From positions 1 through 48,234 of IMG/VR virus record IMGVR_UViG_3300037070_003136: a DNA stretch of 48,234 bases. One strand, 5' to 3'. Made by a program: the position numbers and the translations under genes. The notes below the pieces were generated by a model. It made no database searches and was not told the DNA's origin. It saw only the letters and a list, made by a program, of their open reading frames with translations. This document shows, piece after piece, positions 24,261-32,952 of the stretch. This stretch comes from a virus. The stretch's first letter is position 1; each line of letters begins with the position of its first letter.

Positions 24261-25976
24261 CTACGCCGCTTCCTCCAGAGCCGTGACTCTCTCCGTCAAC
24301 TCCTGAAGAGCAGCGGTGAGCAAGGGGACGATCGGGTCCATCTCCAACTGCTGCATCTTGGGGGCACCGACTTGGACGCCCACCATCTTGGCTTCCGCCT
24401 CGTCGGTGTAGACCTCGTCCTTGGTGCCCCTCACGGCGTTGGGGATGACGTCTTGCACCTCATGGGCGAGGAATCCGTCGAACTCACTGCCGCCCTGCTT
24501 CCACCGCAGGTGCCTGGGCCGGAGCTGCATCACCCGTTCGAGCGGATCGTCAACCGGGCCAAGGTCGTCCTTCATCCGGTAGTCAGAAGCGGCGGTGTAG
24601 GTCATGTTGTTGATGTGGATGCCGTCGGGGCTTACCCGACGAGTGATCCGGCCCATCTCCGAAGCGTTGTGCTCCAAGAACTGGATGAAATACGAAGCGT
24701 TAGCGTTGGCTGAGTTCATCTGGCGCAAGTAGAGGCTGGAGATTCCAGCGTCGAATGTCGTGACGTTGATCGGCCCGTTGGGTGAGATCTCGCAGCCCTT
24801 ATAACTAGACCCCGAAGTTGTCTTACCTACCATGAACTGAGCGCCGTTCCCCGGCCCGCCAAACCTCATGTACTCGGCACCATTGATGCTGAAGTAGATA
24901 CCTGTGGACGTATTGAAATTTATCCACGAAGTAGCCCCGAGATAGAGCCTATTATTGGCTCCCAGGTAAAGACTATTTGTGTCTGCGTTCAACTGAATGT
25001 CGTCATTGGGATCGACACCTACCCATCCCCTTCTGGACATACCAGAGTTATAGAAGGACATATGGGCGTAGTCAGTAGCAACGTGCTTGGAAAGAGCGAT
25101 CTGTTCAGAGTTACCGTTGTTGTCGAACGTGAGCTTTCCGTTCATAACGGTGTTGCTTATCCTCGAAAGGAATGCGTTGTCGGCCCAGTCTCTACGAACA
25201 ACGGAACCAACCGCCGAACCCTGTCCCCCCGACATCACGAAGTTCTGAGCAGTGATGATGCCCGTCACTGTTGAGTTGCCCGACAAGGACACCCGAGTAC
25301 CAGCAGATGTGGCGATGGCACCGTCCACGTAGTCCTTGCGGGTGGCAGCGTTGGCCGTCGAGTCCTGCTCCGCTGTGCTGATGAACCGAGTTCCCTGAAC
25401 GGTGCCAGCCGCCGTGATGGTGTTGCCAAAGGTGGCGGCTCCTCCCACTCTGGCGGTCCCGGTAAGAACGTTCAGAACATACGGAACTGCTGCAGTGGTC
25501 GGACCATTGAGCGTCAGCTGGGAAGCAAGGATGGGAGAATCAGCTACCAGATCCGTCGGTGTAGTGGTCAGTCGTGCCGTCCGGTTGGCCCCACCAGCTG
25601 TGGTGTAGATGACCAAAGTGTCAGCCTCGATGCGGCTGCCTCTGAAGTCGACCTCAGAAGTGATCAGGTTGGGACCGCTGGAGAAGAGCAGTCCAGCGCC
25701 GCCAGCACTGGGGTGGGTGAGGCGCGCCTGGGTACCTGAGGTGACCAGGTTCAGGTTCTCCGACGACAGCACCTGGATCCACTTGGTGGTCCACATGTTG
25801 AGACGAGCGTTGTCGACCGTGTAGATGACCTGACCAACCTCGCCAGAAGAAGGCTTCCCGGCGTCCGTTGCATATCGCAATATGGAACGGGTCTGGAGAA
25901 AGTCACCGTCGAGCTTGCGCCAGTTGTCGCTCCAGTCGGTCCAGACCGCTGGCCCGTAGGCAGGCAGAGTTGCCAT
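24261..25976 (-). CDS. Tail fibre with C-terminal S74 intramolecular chaperone
   Basis: A 571-residue protein. The N-terminal 55 residues (WSDNWRKLDGDFLQTRSILRYA) are the probable virion attachment part. The middle is beta-rich and low in charge, as in trimeric fibre shafts. Residues about 455-571 carry a Peptidase_S74 (endosialidase-type) chaperone: SDYRMKDDLG near 462 holds the Ser-Lys catalytic pair, followed by RHLRWKQGGSEFDGFLAHEVQ and a helical end. In known members the domain folds the trimer and then cuts itself off. It is the last gene of the second fibre cassette. Confidence 0.85.
   Translation of the reverse strand: MATLPAYGPAVWTDWSDNWRKLDGDFLQTRSILRYATDAGKPSSGEVGQVIYTVDNARLNMWTTKWIQVLSSENLNLVTSGTQARLTHPSAGGAGLLFSSGPNLITSEVDFRGSRIEADTLVIYTTAGGANRTARLTTTPTDLVADSPILASQLTLNGPTTAAVPYVLNVLTGTARVGGAATFGNTITAAGTVQGTRFISTAEQDSTANAATRKDYVDGAIATSAGTRVSLSGNSTVTGIITAQNFVMSGGQGSAVGSVVRRDWADNAFLSRISNTVMNGKLTFDNNGNSEQIALSKHVATDYAHMSFYNSGMSRRGWVGVDPNDDIQLNADTNSLYLGANNRLYLGATSWINFNTSTGIYFSINGAEYMRFGGPGNGAQFMVGKTTSGSSYKGCEISPNGPINVTTFDAGISSLYLRQMNSANANASYFIQFLEHNASEMGRITRRVSPDGIHINNMTYTAASDYRMKDDLGPVDDPLERVMQLRPRHLRWKQGGSEFDGFLAHEVQDVIPNAVRGTKDEVYTDEAEAKMVGVQVGAPKMQQLEMDPIVPLLTAALQELTERVTALEEAA
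25871..25884. repeat. Dispersed 14-bp ATAT-pair element
   Basis: CATATC-GC-AATATG, one base off the strict form, about 95 bases inside the S74 fibre gene. Confidence 0.5.
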
Positions 25977-25992
25977 GATTACTCCTAGATCT

Positions 25993-27582
25993 TCATGAAG
26001 TCGAGTAGGTGCGGTAGCGAGCCTTCCACGACACGTTCATGTTGGCACCGATGACGTTGATCGAAACGACATTGCCGCTCGCGCTGACGGTCACGTCCCA
26101 GGCCGCAATATCCTCATCGGTGTTGGCGAAGGAGAGGTTGCCGATGATCACAGCGTTTCCGGCGACGTTCTTGTAGGTGCAGAAGGCGACGTAGCTCCCG
26201 CCGTCATCGGCGTTACCTGCCGTTCCACCGGTACGACGGCCGACGACCTGCATGTCGATCATCACTGTGGTCGAAGCCGGGATGGTGATGGTGGCGATCG
26301 ACTTGGGTGTGGCGTTGGTCGTCGTCGTGGTGACTTCAATCCACGGCGTGGCGACGTCACCTTGTGGACCTTGCGGTCCTTGGACGCCCTGCTGACCTGT
26401 GGGTCCTGTCGCTCCTTGAACACCTTGAACACCTTGTGGTCCTGCTGGCCCTATAGGCCCCGCAGGTCCTATCTCACCTTGTGACCCCGCTACCCCTTGG
26501 GAACCTGCTGGCCCCATCGGGCCGGGAGGCCCAGCCTCACCGTGGATCGGTGTGGTCATGATGGTTTGGGTGTTGCCGCCAGGAGTGAACGGCAGCGGTC
26601 CTGTGCCGACGTAGGTGACGTAGAGGACCGCCCAGTCGATCGGCGTCTCCTTCATGTCGGGCGGCGCTGTCAACTCGTAGTGGTTCCAGGTGCTGATCTG
26701 TCCCGCCTCGTAGAGGAAGATCGAGTCGCCCGTCTCCATCTCGTTGAGGGTGACCATCGCCTGGCCGTTCTTGTCGTACACCGACGTGTAGATCTCGGTG
26801 AACTGGGTGGCGTTGAGGCTGTTGGCCTTGATATAGCCGTGAGCCGGGTTGGTGGCGGTGACGCTCGTCTTCCACTCCAGCGGGAACGCTCCGGTCGAGG
26901 CCCCGGCTGCGCCAGTCTCACCCTGGGAACCTTGTGGACCGATCTCACCTTGGGGTCCTGCTGGTCCTTCTGCGCCTTGAGCACCTTCAGGCCCCCGCTC
27001 ACCCTGTGGTCCTTGCGGACCCATTTCACCCTGAGGCCCTGCGGGTCCTTCGACCCCCTGGACACCTTCGGGACCCATGGGACCTGCGGGTGGTCGGCTG
27101 ACGCTCGCCTGACTGATACCCGCCGCCGACAGGCCTGTCGGCCCCGAGACAAGCGGATCGGCTGCCAACTGCACGCTGGAGAGCGGCAGGACGAAGTGAT
27201 CGACCATGTTGACGGGATCGCCACCCACCACGGCCAAGGCGTACTGAGATACCTCACCAGATTGTTGAAGGACGAGCACGGTGCCTGGGACCACCGACGT
27301 CAGCGCCAGAAGCGCATCGGCTCCTGTTCCTGTCACGGTGGAAATCTTGAGGGCAGTAGCAGCGGCCTGATCAAGGGAGTCGAAGCAGACCGTCCCCAGA
27401 GGAAACCCCGTCACGACAAGAGGTTGTGGAGTCGCCTCAGCCAAGAAGTCGAACGACATGACCGCCCCGTTGGGCTGGGCCTCTACCGTGGACACCCGTT
27501 CAACAACAGCTTCCAGGTAGGCGTTGAGGTCTTCGCCCCACAGGGGCTGTCCGATCTCGGGAAGAGTGGGAGTGTCGGTCAT
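25993..27582 (-). CDS. Collagen-like tail fibre
   Basis: A 529-residue protein with two Gly-X-Y blocks, at about residues 164-225 ([20 protein letters not shown] and on) and 346-408. The N-terminal [20 protein letters not shown] is shared with the fibre gene at 27982, suggesting a common docking piece. Between the blocks is a beta-rich domain (ALYVTYVG-type strands), and the C-terminal 120 residues ([20 protein letters not shown]) form a jelly-roll-like tip. Collagen-like stretches in phage fibres form rigid triple helices without hydroxyproline. The ATG follows AGGAAG. Confidence 0.8.
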   Translation of the reverse strand: MTDTPTLPEIGQPLWGEDLNAYLEAVVERVSTVEAQPNGAVMSFDFLAEATPQPLVVTGFPLGTVCFDSLDQAAATALKISTVTGTGADALLALTSVVPGTVLVLQQSGEVSQYALAVVGGDPVNMVDHFVLPLSSVQLAADPLVSGPTGLSAAGISQASVSRPPAGPMGPEGVQGVEGPAGPQGEMGPQGPQGERGPEGAQGAEGPAGPQGEIGPQGSQGETGAAGASTGAFPLEWKTSVTATNPAHGYIKANSLNATQFTEIYTSVYDKNGQAMVTLNEMETGDSIFLYEAGQISTWNHYELTAPPDMKETPIDWAVLYVTYVGTGPLPFTPGGNTQTIMTTPIHGEAGPPGPMGPAGSQGVAGSQGEIGPAGPIGPAGPQGVQGVQGATGPTGQQGVQGPQGPQGDVATPWIEVTTTTTNATPKSIATITIPASTTVMIDMQVVGRRTGGTAGNADDGGSYVAFCTYKNVAGNAVIIGNLSFANTDEDIAAWDVTVSASGNVVSINVIGANMNVSWKARYRTYSTS

Positions 27583-27592
27583 GGCTTCCTGC

Positions 27593-27961
27593 TCAGGTGG
27601 GAGCGGCGATCTCGATCGTCCACAACGGGATGTTGACGGTGCCTGCTGCGGTCAGCGACTGGAGAGCGCAGGTGGTGACGTAGTGCATCACCGAGGCGTT
27701 GTTGTGTAGAGCGAGGTGGGTGGCGTTGCCGGTGACGTTGATCGGAATGGCGTTCTTGGCTGCCACCGTCAGCTTGCGACCTTGGCCCGTACCGGCGCCG
27801 ACAGTGAAGTCACCGGATGCGGTCGTCACCTCGGCAAGCTTGTACGTGGCGATCTCGCCGTATGTCACCGGCTCCTGGGAACACACCGTCATGCGGATCG
27901 CCCCGGTCTTGATCACGTTGAGCGCCGCATCTAGGACGGTGCTGTCAACTCGTTTGGCCAT
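27593..27961 (-). CDS. Small virion-associated protein of unknown function
   Basis: A 122-residue protein starting at ATG behind GAAGGAG. It has an [20 protein letters not shown] opening followed by strands ([65 protein letters not shown]). Similar short proteins occur near fibre genes in diverse phages, often without assigned role. The position between two fibre genes that share an N-terminal motif suggests a fibre accessory or decoration protein. No cysteine or metal cluster is visible. Confidence 0.6.
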   Translation of the reverse strand: MAKRVDSTVLDAALNVIKTGAIRMTVCSQEPVTYGEIATYKLAEVTTASGDFTVGAGTGQGRKLTVAAKNAIPINVTGNATHLALHNNASVMHYVTTCALQSLTAAGTVNIPLWTIEIAAPT

Positions 27962-27981
27962 TAGCTATCTCCTTCAGTCAG

Positions 27982-30015
27982 TTAGGTCAGGGTCACCGGG
28001 GTGTAGCCCCACGACTGCCAGGTTCGTGTGGTGCTGCCGTCGAAGTCGCCGCCGACACCGCAGTACGGTCCAGCACCTCGCCAGTCGATCCAGTTGTTGC
28101 GTGCCCGGTAGACCTTGACCCCGTCGAGGACGACGTATGCGGTATCACCAGCGTGATACAGGCCAACCTTGTGGAGTCCAGGGTTGCCCCACCCGACCGG
28201 GTTGGGGGCGATGCGTTCGGAAGGGCTACCGGGCGGCGAGTATCCGGGCATCCCCACCCACGGGGATTCGGGCGGCCCCCATCCGACCCCCCAGGGATAG
28301 CCGAGGTTGACCTCGTTCCAGTTCATCGTGCAGCGAAGGCCACCAAAGCCCTTGATGTCGGCGTTGACGTACAGCATCCAGTACGAGATGCCATCGGCAA
28401 CCTCGGCGGCGTTGACGGTCACCTCGAAGTAGCAGTTCTGCCAGGTGTTACTGGCGGTGGGCTTGAGGTGGACCATGGTGTAGCCAGCGCCCACGACGCT
28501 GAGGACACCACCGGTGACGGTCTTCGAGATCGAGGAGCCGGTGCCGAATATGCCTTGCGAGGGGATCAGGTTGGCGTTCACCCACGGCTGCGCTGTCGGT
28601 GCGGCGAACGTGCCGTTAGTGCCGTCGCCACCGTTGGCGGTGCCGAACTGCGGAACAATCACGGGCCACCCTTTGGCCTCCAGCGACTCCCGTGCCGCTT
28701 GACCAACGGCAGTCGGTGGTGGCCCATTGCCAAAGTCGAACCCACCGTTGCCTGGGGGAAAGGCGCCGACGAGGCTGTTGATGGAGATCAGGTTGTTCTC
28801 CACGGTCGCCGCGGTCAGCGGGTTGTTCTGCATCTGGACGCTCTCGATGAGCGGCGAGATGATCGGGTCCATGTCGGTGATCCCGGTGCCGTAGACCCAG
28901 TACTCGAAGATCACCGGCAGTTGGCTGCACGGCAGGTGGGCTGCGACCTCCTGGTCGCGTACGCAGTAGTGGTAGAGCTGCGTCATCGGGCCGTCACAGA
29001 AGAACGTGACCGGACCTCCGGTATTGGTGGCGCAGCGAAGATCCCGCAGGTTGTTCTTGACCGGCGAGAAGTCGAAGTAGTTGATCTTGCAGCCCTCGAC
29101 ACAGATGCGGATCAGCGACGTGCAGCCGGTCATGACCGCCGTCGTGATCTGCGCCCCGAAGCACTCGATGTGGAGCAGGTTGGACATTCCGGTGAAGTTG
29201 AACGCTGTGTTGAGCGGCGTGTTAGCCGCCATGAAGTAGCGCATCCCGGTGAGCAGTTGAGTACCGGCCATGTCGACCACTCGTTGACCGGGCCAGTTGT
29301 AGGTTGCGCCGATGTTGTCGCGGCCAGCGTCCTGGTTCATGTCGAACCCGATGTTGAAGTAGTCGACCTGATCCATCGCCGGTAGCCCGCCCTGGGTGAC
29401 GTACATGCGGATGACACGGTCGGTGGGCACCGTGATCGTCGGCTTGGAGCCGGTGCCGATCGCTACCTCGGACGAGTTCTTCCAGGTGATCGTCGCCGTC
29501 GAGCCGCTCTGCAACTGCACCCACGGCTGGAACGTCGTCGCTCCCACCTCCATCGTCAGTTCGACCGCTCCTTCTGGTAGCAGTCGTGGGTTGGACGATG
29601 TCATAACGTGAGTGGCGTTGGCCGGGAAGAGATCGGCAATCAGTGACAGTGCTGCTGTCAACGTTGGCGTATCAGATGTCATCGTCATGATGCTGTTGAT
29701 CGGGCCGAGCGTTCCGACCGGTGGTGTCGTCGTCAGTACCGGAGAGTCCGAGAGAAGCGGATCAAGTGCGTTGTTGGGCGACAACGTGACGGGTGGTGGC
29801 GGCTCACCGCCACCTATTGAGATAGCAGCGATCTGTGCATCGGTGTACGCGTACGCCGTGGCGAGAGTGACAGAGGACGTGCTGTTGGTGTACGCTTTGG
29901 AGTTCGCCAGGATGGCGGCATCCTGCGTGGAGACCGTGGTCTCCAGCCAGTTCAGATAGGCGTTGAGATCCTGACCCCAGGGGTCTTGGCCGATCGTGGG
30001 GGGCGTGTCACTCAT
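27982..30015 (-). CDS. Large tail fibre with repeated beta middle and sugar-binding-like tip
   Basis: A 677-residue protein. The N-terminus shares IGQDPWGQDLNAYLNWLETTV with the collagen fibre. Residues about 240-450 hold repeated short strand/loop units (MSNLLHIECFGAQITTAVM, CTSLIRICVEGCKINYFDFS, LRDLRCATN) resembling leucine-rich-repeat beta-solenoid coils. The C-terminal 190 residues (YFEVTVNAAEVADGISYWML, WGVGWGPPESPWVG) look like a SPRY/lectin-like jelly roll. The ATG (30013-30015) is preceded by GGAGG at 6-base spacing, inside a dispersed element. The start overlaps the previous stop by ATGA. Confidence 0.75.
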   Translation of the reverse strand: MSDTPPTIGQDPWGQDLNAYLNWLETTVSTQDAAILANSKAYTNSTSSVTLATAYAYTDAQIAAISIGGGEPPPPVTLSPNNALDPLLSDSPVLTTTPPVGTLGPINSIMTMTSDTPTLTAALSLIADLFPANATHVMTSSNPRLLPEGAVELTMEVGATTFQPWVQLQSGSTATITWKNSSEVAIGTGSKPTITVPTDRVIRMYVTQGGLPAMDQVDYFNIGFDMNQDAGRDNIGATYNWPGQRVVDMAGTQLLTGMRYFMAANTPLNTAFNFTGMSNLLHIECFGAQITTAVMTGCTSLIRICVEGCKINYFDFSPVKNNLRDLRCATNTGGPVTFFCDGPMTQLYHYCVRDQEVAAHLPCSQLPVIFEYWVYGTGITDMDPIISPLIESVQMQNNPLTAATVENNLISINSLVGAFPPGNGGFDFGNGPPPTAVGQAARESLEAKGWPVIVPQFGTANGGDGTNGTFAAPTAQPWVNANLIPSQGIFGTGSSISKTVTGGVLSVVGAGYTMVHLKPTASNTWQNCYFEVTVNAAEVADGISYWMLYVNADIKGFGGLRCTMNWNEVNLGYPWGVGWGPPESPWVGMPGYSPPGSPSERIAPNPVGWGNPGLHKVGLYHAGDTAYVVLDGVKVYRARNNWIDWRGAGPYCGVGGDFDGSTTRTWQSWGYTPVTLT

Positions 30016-30608
30016 GCCATACCTCCATATGGACCTGAGCCGTATGGACCCATGCCGTAGCTGTGCATCGTCAGCGGAGGAACCAGCGACTCAATAATCC
30101 CGCCGACACCGCCAGGGACGTAGTCGAGAAGCATGTCGTCTTCAAGGAACGTCTCGATCCCGGCGATGCCGATGATGGTGTCCTGGCCCTGGAACCGGCC
30201 ACGGATCTGGAAGCCGCCCACTTCCCAGAACCTGCCGTTGTAGTAGAAGAGGTCGTGCATCCGGTCACGTCGCCAGATCTCTGACGATGACTCGTCGTTG
30301 AGCGTGTTGCCGTGGGCCTCGGTGACAGAGATGCCCGCCTCGTACATGTCGCGCGACGACACGGCGCAGCGCATGCGCTCGGTGGGCCGACGACCCTCGG
30401 GGCTGTAATCCTCCACTGCCTCAGACTGGTCGACCCACAGGATCGGGATGCGGATACCCCTGTGGTAACGACGGAAGCCCTCGTCGTAGACGTTGTCGTA
30501 CTGACTGGTGTCGGCGTCGAAGCGGTAGTAGATGATGCCTTCACCGACCGTGGTCTGGTAGCGGTCAAAATGTTTGTGTATCTGGGCGACCTCGCGACGA
30601 GCTTCCAT
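30012..30608 (-). CDS. Putative head-tail stopper / head closure protein
   Basis: A 198-residue protein from ATG 30608 (a GTG one codon earlier is also possible). It has a helical start (REVAQIHKHFDRYQ), a strand-rich core (GEGIIYYRFDAD, RIPILWVDQSE, MRCAVSSRDMYEAGISVTE), then the YNGRFWEVGGFQIRGRFQGQDTIIGI segment and a Gly/Tyr/Pro-rich tail (GMGPYGSGPYGG). The beta-barrel-like core and its placement downstream of the adaptor candidate fit a stopper/head-closure protein. The last codons contain a dispersed element that also holds the next gene's ribosome site. The assignment is structural inference. Confidence 0.5.
   Translation of the reverse strand: MEARREVAQIHKHFDRYQTTVGEGIIYYRFDADTSQYDNVYDEGFRRYHRGIRIPILWVDQSEAVEDYSPEGRRPTERMRCAVSSRDMYEAGISVTEAHGNTLNDESSSEIWRRDRMHDLFYYNGRFWEVGGFQIRGRFQGQDTIIGIAGIETFLEDDMLLDYVPGGVGGIIESLVPPLTMHSYGMGPYGSGPYGGMA
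30018..30031. repeat. Dispersed 14-bp element containing the ribosome binding site
   Basis: On the coding strand CATATG-GA-GGTATG: the Shine-Dalgarno GGAGG of the fibre gene starting at 30015 sits in the middle of the element. One base off the strict form. Confidence 0.55.
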
Positions 30609-30943
30609 CACGTCACCGTGAAGTTCATCGTGTTGGAGATCTTCTCCCCCGGCTTGACCACGCCGATGGGGATCGTCCCCGCCCCTCCACCGTCAGTGGT
30701 GGTGTTGAAGCTGGTGCAACGCAACTGGGTGGCGCTGTCGTAGGTGGTGGCGACCGGGCTGTAGGCGGCGTAGATCACCGTGGCAGCGGTGAAGCCGGTG
30801 CCGGTCACGGTCAGGGTGATCTGTGACCCTCGGAGGAAGGTGGTCGGACCGAGAACCGTGACGGTTGCCGTTGAGTTCGCTCCAGTGCTGACACCTGGAT
30901 CGGTTGCCTGACCAGAACGCCACCCGTGGCCTACGAAGCTCAT
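30608..30943 (-). CDS. Single IPT/TIG (Ig-like) domain protein
   Basis: A 111-residue protein that is almost one immunoglobulin-like IPT/TIG domain: TVLGPTTFLRGSQITLTVTG, FTAATVIYAAYSPVATTYDS, LRCTSFNTTT, and IPIGVVKPGEKISNTMNFTV. Short Ig-like proteins of this type are usually virion surface decorations. It overlaps neighbours by ATGA on its 5' side and at its stop, inside the adaptor-stopper block, which could mean it decorates the neck. Confidence 0.65.
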   Translation of the reverse strand: MSFVGHGWRSGQATDPGVSTGANSTATVTVLGPTTFLRGSQITLTVTGTGFTAATVIYAAYSPVATTYDSATQLRCTSFNTTTDGGGAGTIPIGVVKPGEKISNTMNFTVT

Positions 30944-31185
30944 CGCCCGCTCGTTCCCAGCCAGCGCCAGTCGATGTCCTGGCCCATCCGGCCGATCTCC
31001 TCGGTGGAATAGCCCGCTGGCAAGTGAGTTATTCCTGCACGCTTACGGGCGTACTCCCGCTTGCGCCAGGCCCTGTCGGTGTACGGGTTCGGCTCGGGCA
31101 CGTAGGTGTACCAGAAGGTCCAGCGGTTGTGAGGGCGATCCCAACGGATGTAATCGCCGTACTTGGGAGGTTGCCGCTGCCTCAT
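30940..31185 (-). CDS. Small basic aromatic-rich protein of unknown function
   Basis: An 81-residue protein rich in Trp, Tyr and Arg (DYIRWDRPHNRWTFWYTYVPEPNPY, then RAWRKREYARKRAG). It overlaps both neighbours by 4 bases (ATGA) within the head-tail connector block. Its stable position and coupling indicate a real gene; the sequence gives no recognisable family. A small connector or DNA-contacting virion component is a reasonable guess. Confidence 0.5.
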   Translation of the reverse strand: MRQRQPPKYGDYIRWDRPHNRWTFWYTYVPEPNPYTDRAWRKREYARKRAGITHLPAGYSTEEIGRMGQDIDWRWLGTSGR

Positions 31186-31967
31186 GTCAGACCAGCGGGG
31201 TAGAGAGTCTCGACCACCTCGACCTCGATGTCAGCGGACGGCTGCACACCCTCGGGGATCGGCGGGTACAGCCGCTCGGGCGGGTCTGGATCATCGAACT
31301 CGCGGCTCTTGTAGACCGGGACGTAGCGGCCGGTCATGTAGGCCACCCGCCGCAGCTGGAACACCTGGAGAGCGCCGAGGCCCATGTTGAGCATCGCCGC
31401 CTTGTCGGAGTACTCACTCTCCCAGTACTGCAGCATCTGGAGCACCTGGGTGAAGCGCTGGCGAGCCGGGATGAACATACCTTCAGGTGTTGATACATCG
31501 ATATCGAGCGAAAGCTCCATCGCCAGCGACCACAGGGCGTGGACAACGCCTCCGAGCATCACAACGTCGTAGTGGACCGGCGTGAAGGTGGCGACATCGG
31601 CCCCGTACGTCAACTCGTTGACCGACTTCCTGACGTGGAACGCCAGGTCGCTGTCGGTGAACCAGGTGTAGTAGTAGCCAGCAACCACAGCCGATTTGCC
31701 CAGGTCAGCGGTGTTGGTCAGCTTGATCAGGCCCGACCGCTCATCGAGCGACCAATCAGTCGTCAGTGCTGAGGTGGCGGCGATGGGGGGAGGCCCTGGG
31801 GCCGCAGCCGTGTTCACGTAGACCTGGAGCGACTGCGATGACACCAGTGGGTGGGGCAGCCGGACGGTGAGGGTGTTGAGGACGCCGGTATCCACCTCGA
31901 AGTACTGGGGAAAGTCACGCAGGAAGGTGCGTGCCCCAGCTGTCAGATCATCCAGGGTGGTGGTCAT
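31182..31967 (-). CDS. Putative head-tail adaptor protein
   Basis: A 261-residue protein from ATG 31967 behind GGAGGT; the longer frame upstream lacks a ribosome site. The opening TLDDLTAGARTFLRDFPQYFEVD is typical of proteins annotated as head-to-tail adaptors in actinobacteriophages. A beta domain (residues 25-100) precedes helices (HVRKSVNELTYGAD, VHYDVVMLGGVVHALWSLAMELSLDI, RQRFTQVLQMLQYWESEYSDKAAML). It is the first of the connector block after the adhesin genes. It would bind the portal and the stopper. Confidence 0.55.
   Translation of the reverse strand: MTTTLDDLTAGARTFLRDFPQYFEVDTGVLNTLTVRLPHPLVSSQSLQVYVNTAAAPGPPPIAATSALTTDWSLDERSGLIKLTNTADLGKSAVVAGYYYTWFTDSDLAFHVRKSVNELTYGADVATFTPVHYDVVMLGGVVHALWSLAMELSLDIDVSTPEGMFIPARQRFTQVLQMLQYWESEYSDKAAMLNMGLGALQVFQLRRVAYMTGRYVPVYKSREFDDPDPPERLYPPIPEGVQPSADIEVEVVETLYPAGLT
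31492..31505. repeat. Dispersed 14-bp ATAT-pair element (weak)
   Basis: GATACA-TC-GATATC, two bases off the strict form, inside the adaptor candidate. Confidence 0.35.
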
Positions 31968-31970
31968 TTC

Positions 31971-31984
31971 GATACCTCCATATC
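31971..31984. repeat. Dispersed 14-bp element containing the ribosome binding site
   Basis: On the coding strand GATATG-GA-GGTATC, with GGAGG as the Shine-Dalgarno of the adaptor candidate (ATG at 31967). One base off the strict form. Confidence 0.6.
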
Positions 31985-32001
31985 CAGCGTAGATGATCGC
32001 C

Positions 32002-32952
32002 TCACGGCCAGACCTGGACTGCTCCGCAGTAGACCCTGTCCACCGCCTCGCTACCGAGGTACAGGGCATCTGCGTCGTTGAGCACAGTGATCAGAGTCGA
32101 ACCCATCTTGTCGGTCCTACCGATCGTCGCCAGGATGTTGACCGTGAGGAAAGCGACGAGGCCCAACTGAGCGGTGAGACTGACCGAAGCTGCCACCGGG
32201 ACAGGGAGGGCCAGACTCTTGAAGTCGGCCTGGTCGGTGGAAGTGACCGACGCAACGGCGTTCACCTTCAGAGATTCCCCGACCCGAGCTACCTGGTCGA
32301 AACCGGTGATCTCCGAGAGGATGGGGATCGAGAGGGTCAGGCTCTTGAAGTCGGCCTGACTGACTTCCGTCATCGTGGCGACAACGGGGAGACTCGCAGG
32401 CTCCCTGAGCTTGAGCAGACCGATGGTCGTCACCGTTGCGGCAACCGGAACCGAGAGGCCCAAGTTGAAGAAGCGCTTGGAGTCGGTGCCGGTGACAGTG
32501 GCAGCGATGGGAACGGACCGGGCGAGATCCTTAAAGTCAGCCTGACTGGTAACCGTCGTCGTTGCCGAGATGAGAACCGGAAGACCGGTGTCCTCGAAGT
32601 GACCTGGAGACTGCTGGTTGTCGGAGCAGGTGACGAACACCGTGACCGGCACGCTGAGGATCAAGTCCTTGAGATCAGCCCGATCCGTCGCCGTAGTATC
32701 GGCAGCGACGAGAACCGAGCGCCCCGTCTCGTCAAAGTTCCCGACATGCGACAGAAAATCGGTGACTGTCACACCAGCAGTGCCAAGGACCGATCGCCCT
32801 GCTTCGTTGTAGTAGGTGCCGTTGGCAACGATCGAAGCGATCGAGCCGGGGATGGCGACTCCAGCATCGAAGATGACGAACTCGTAGACGTCACCCTCGG
32901 TCGCTGGTGTTTGTAGCCAGAGCGACCACTCCAGTTCGGTGAAGTCAGCCAT
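32002..32952 (-). CDS. Repeat-built virion fibre protein, second of a pair
   Basis: A 316-residue protein from ATG 32952, overlapping the previous stop by one base. Most of it consists of repeats of about 22-30 residues with the core LSVPVAATVT followed by a TDQADFKSL-type link, with about nine copies in varied states. The same repeat fills the middle of the preceding gene. The opening FTELEWSLWLQTPATEGDVYEF matches the EVEWNIGVQAPATASDVYEF segment there as well. The C-terminal tail (DALYLGSEAVDRVYCGAVQV) resembles the tail seen in many phage fibre genes. Probable beta-solenoid or stacked-sandwich adhesin. Confidence 0.6.
   Translation of the reverse strand: MADFTELEWSLWLQTPATEGDVYEFVIFDAGVAIPGSIASIVANGTYYNEAGRSVLGTAGVTVTDFLSHVGNFDETGRSVLVAADTTATDRADLKDLILSVPVTVFVTCSDNQQSPGHFEDTGLPVLISATTTVTSQADFKDLARSVPIAATVTGTDSKRFFNLGLSVPVAATVTTIGLLKLREPASLPVVATMTEVSQADFKSLTLSIPILSEITGFDQVARVGESLKVNAVASVTSTDQADFKSLALPVPVAASVSLTAQLGLVAFLTVNILATIGRTDKMGSTLITVLNDADALYLGSEAVDRVYCGAVQVWP

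Noticed and set aside
26358-27090. Short direct DNA repeats in the collagen gene as a CRISPR-like array
   Set aside because: They are Gly-X-Y codon repeats within one open frame, without uniform spacers.
28153-29385. A 410-codon plus-strand frame opposite the large fibre gene
   Set aside because: Low-complexity Val/Arg/Asp composition and no ribosome site; antisense shadow.
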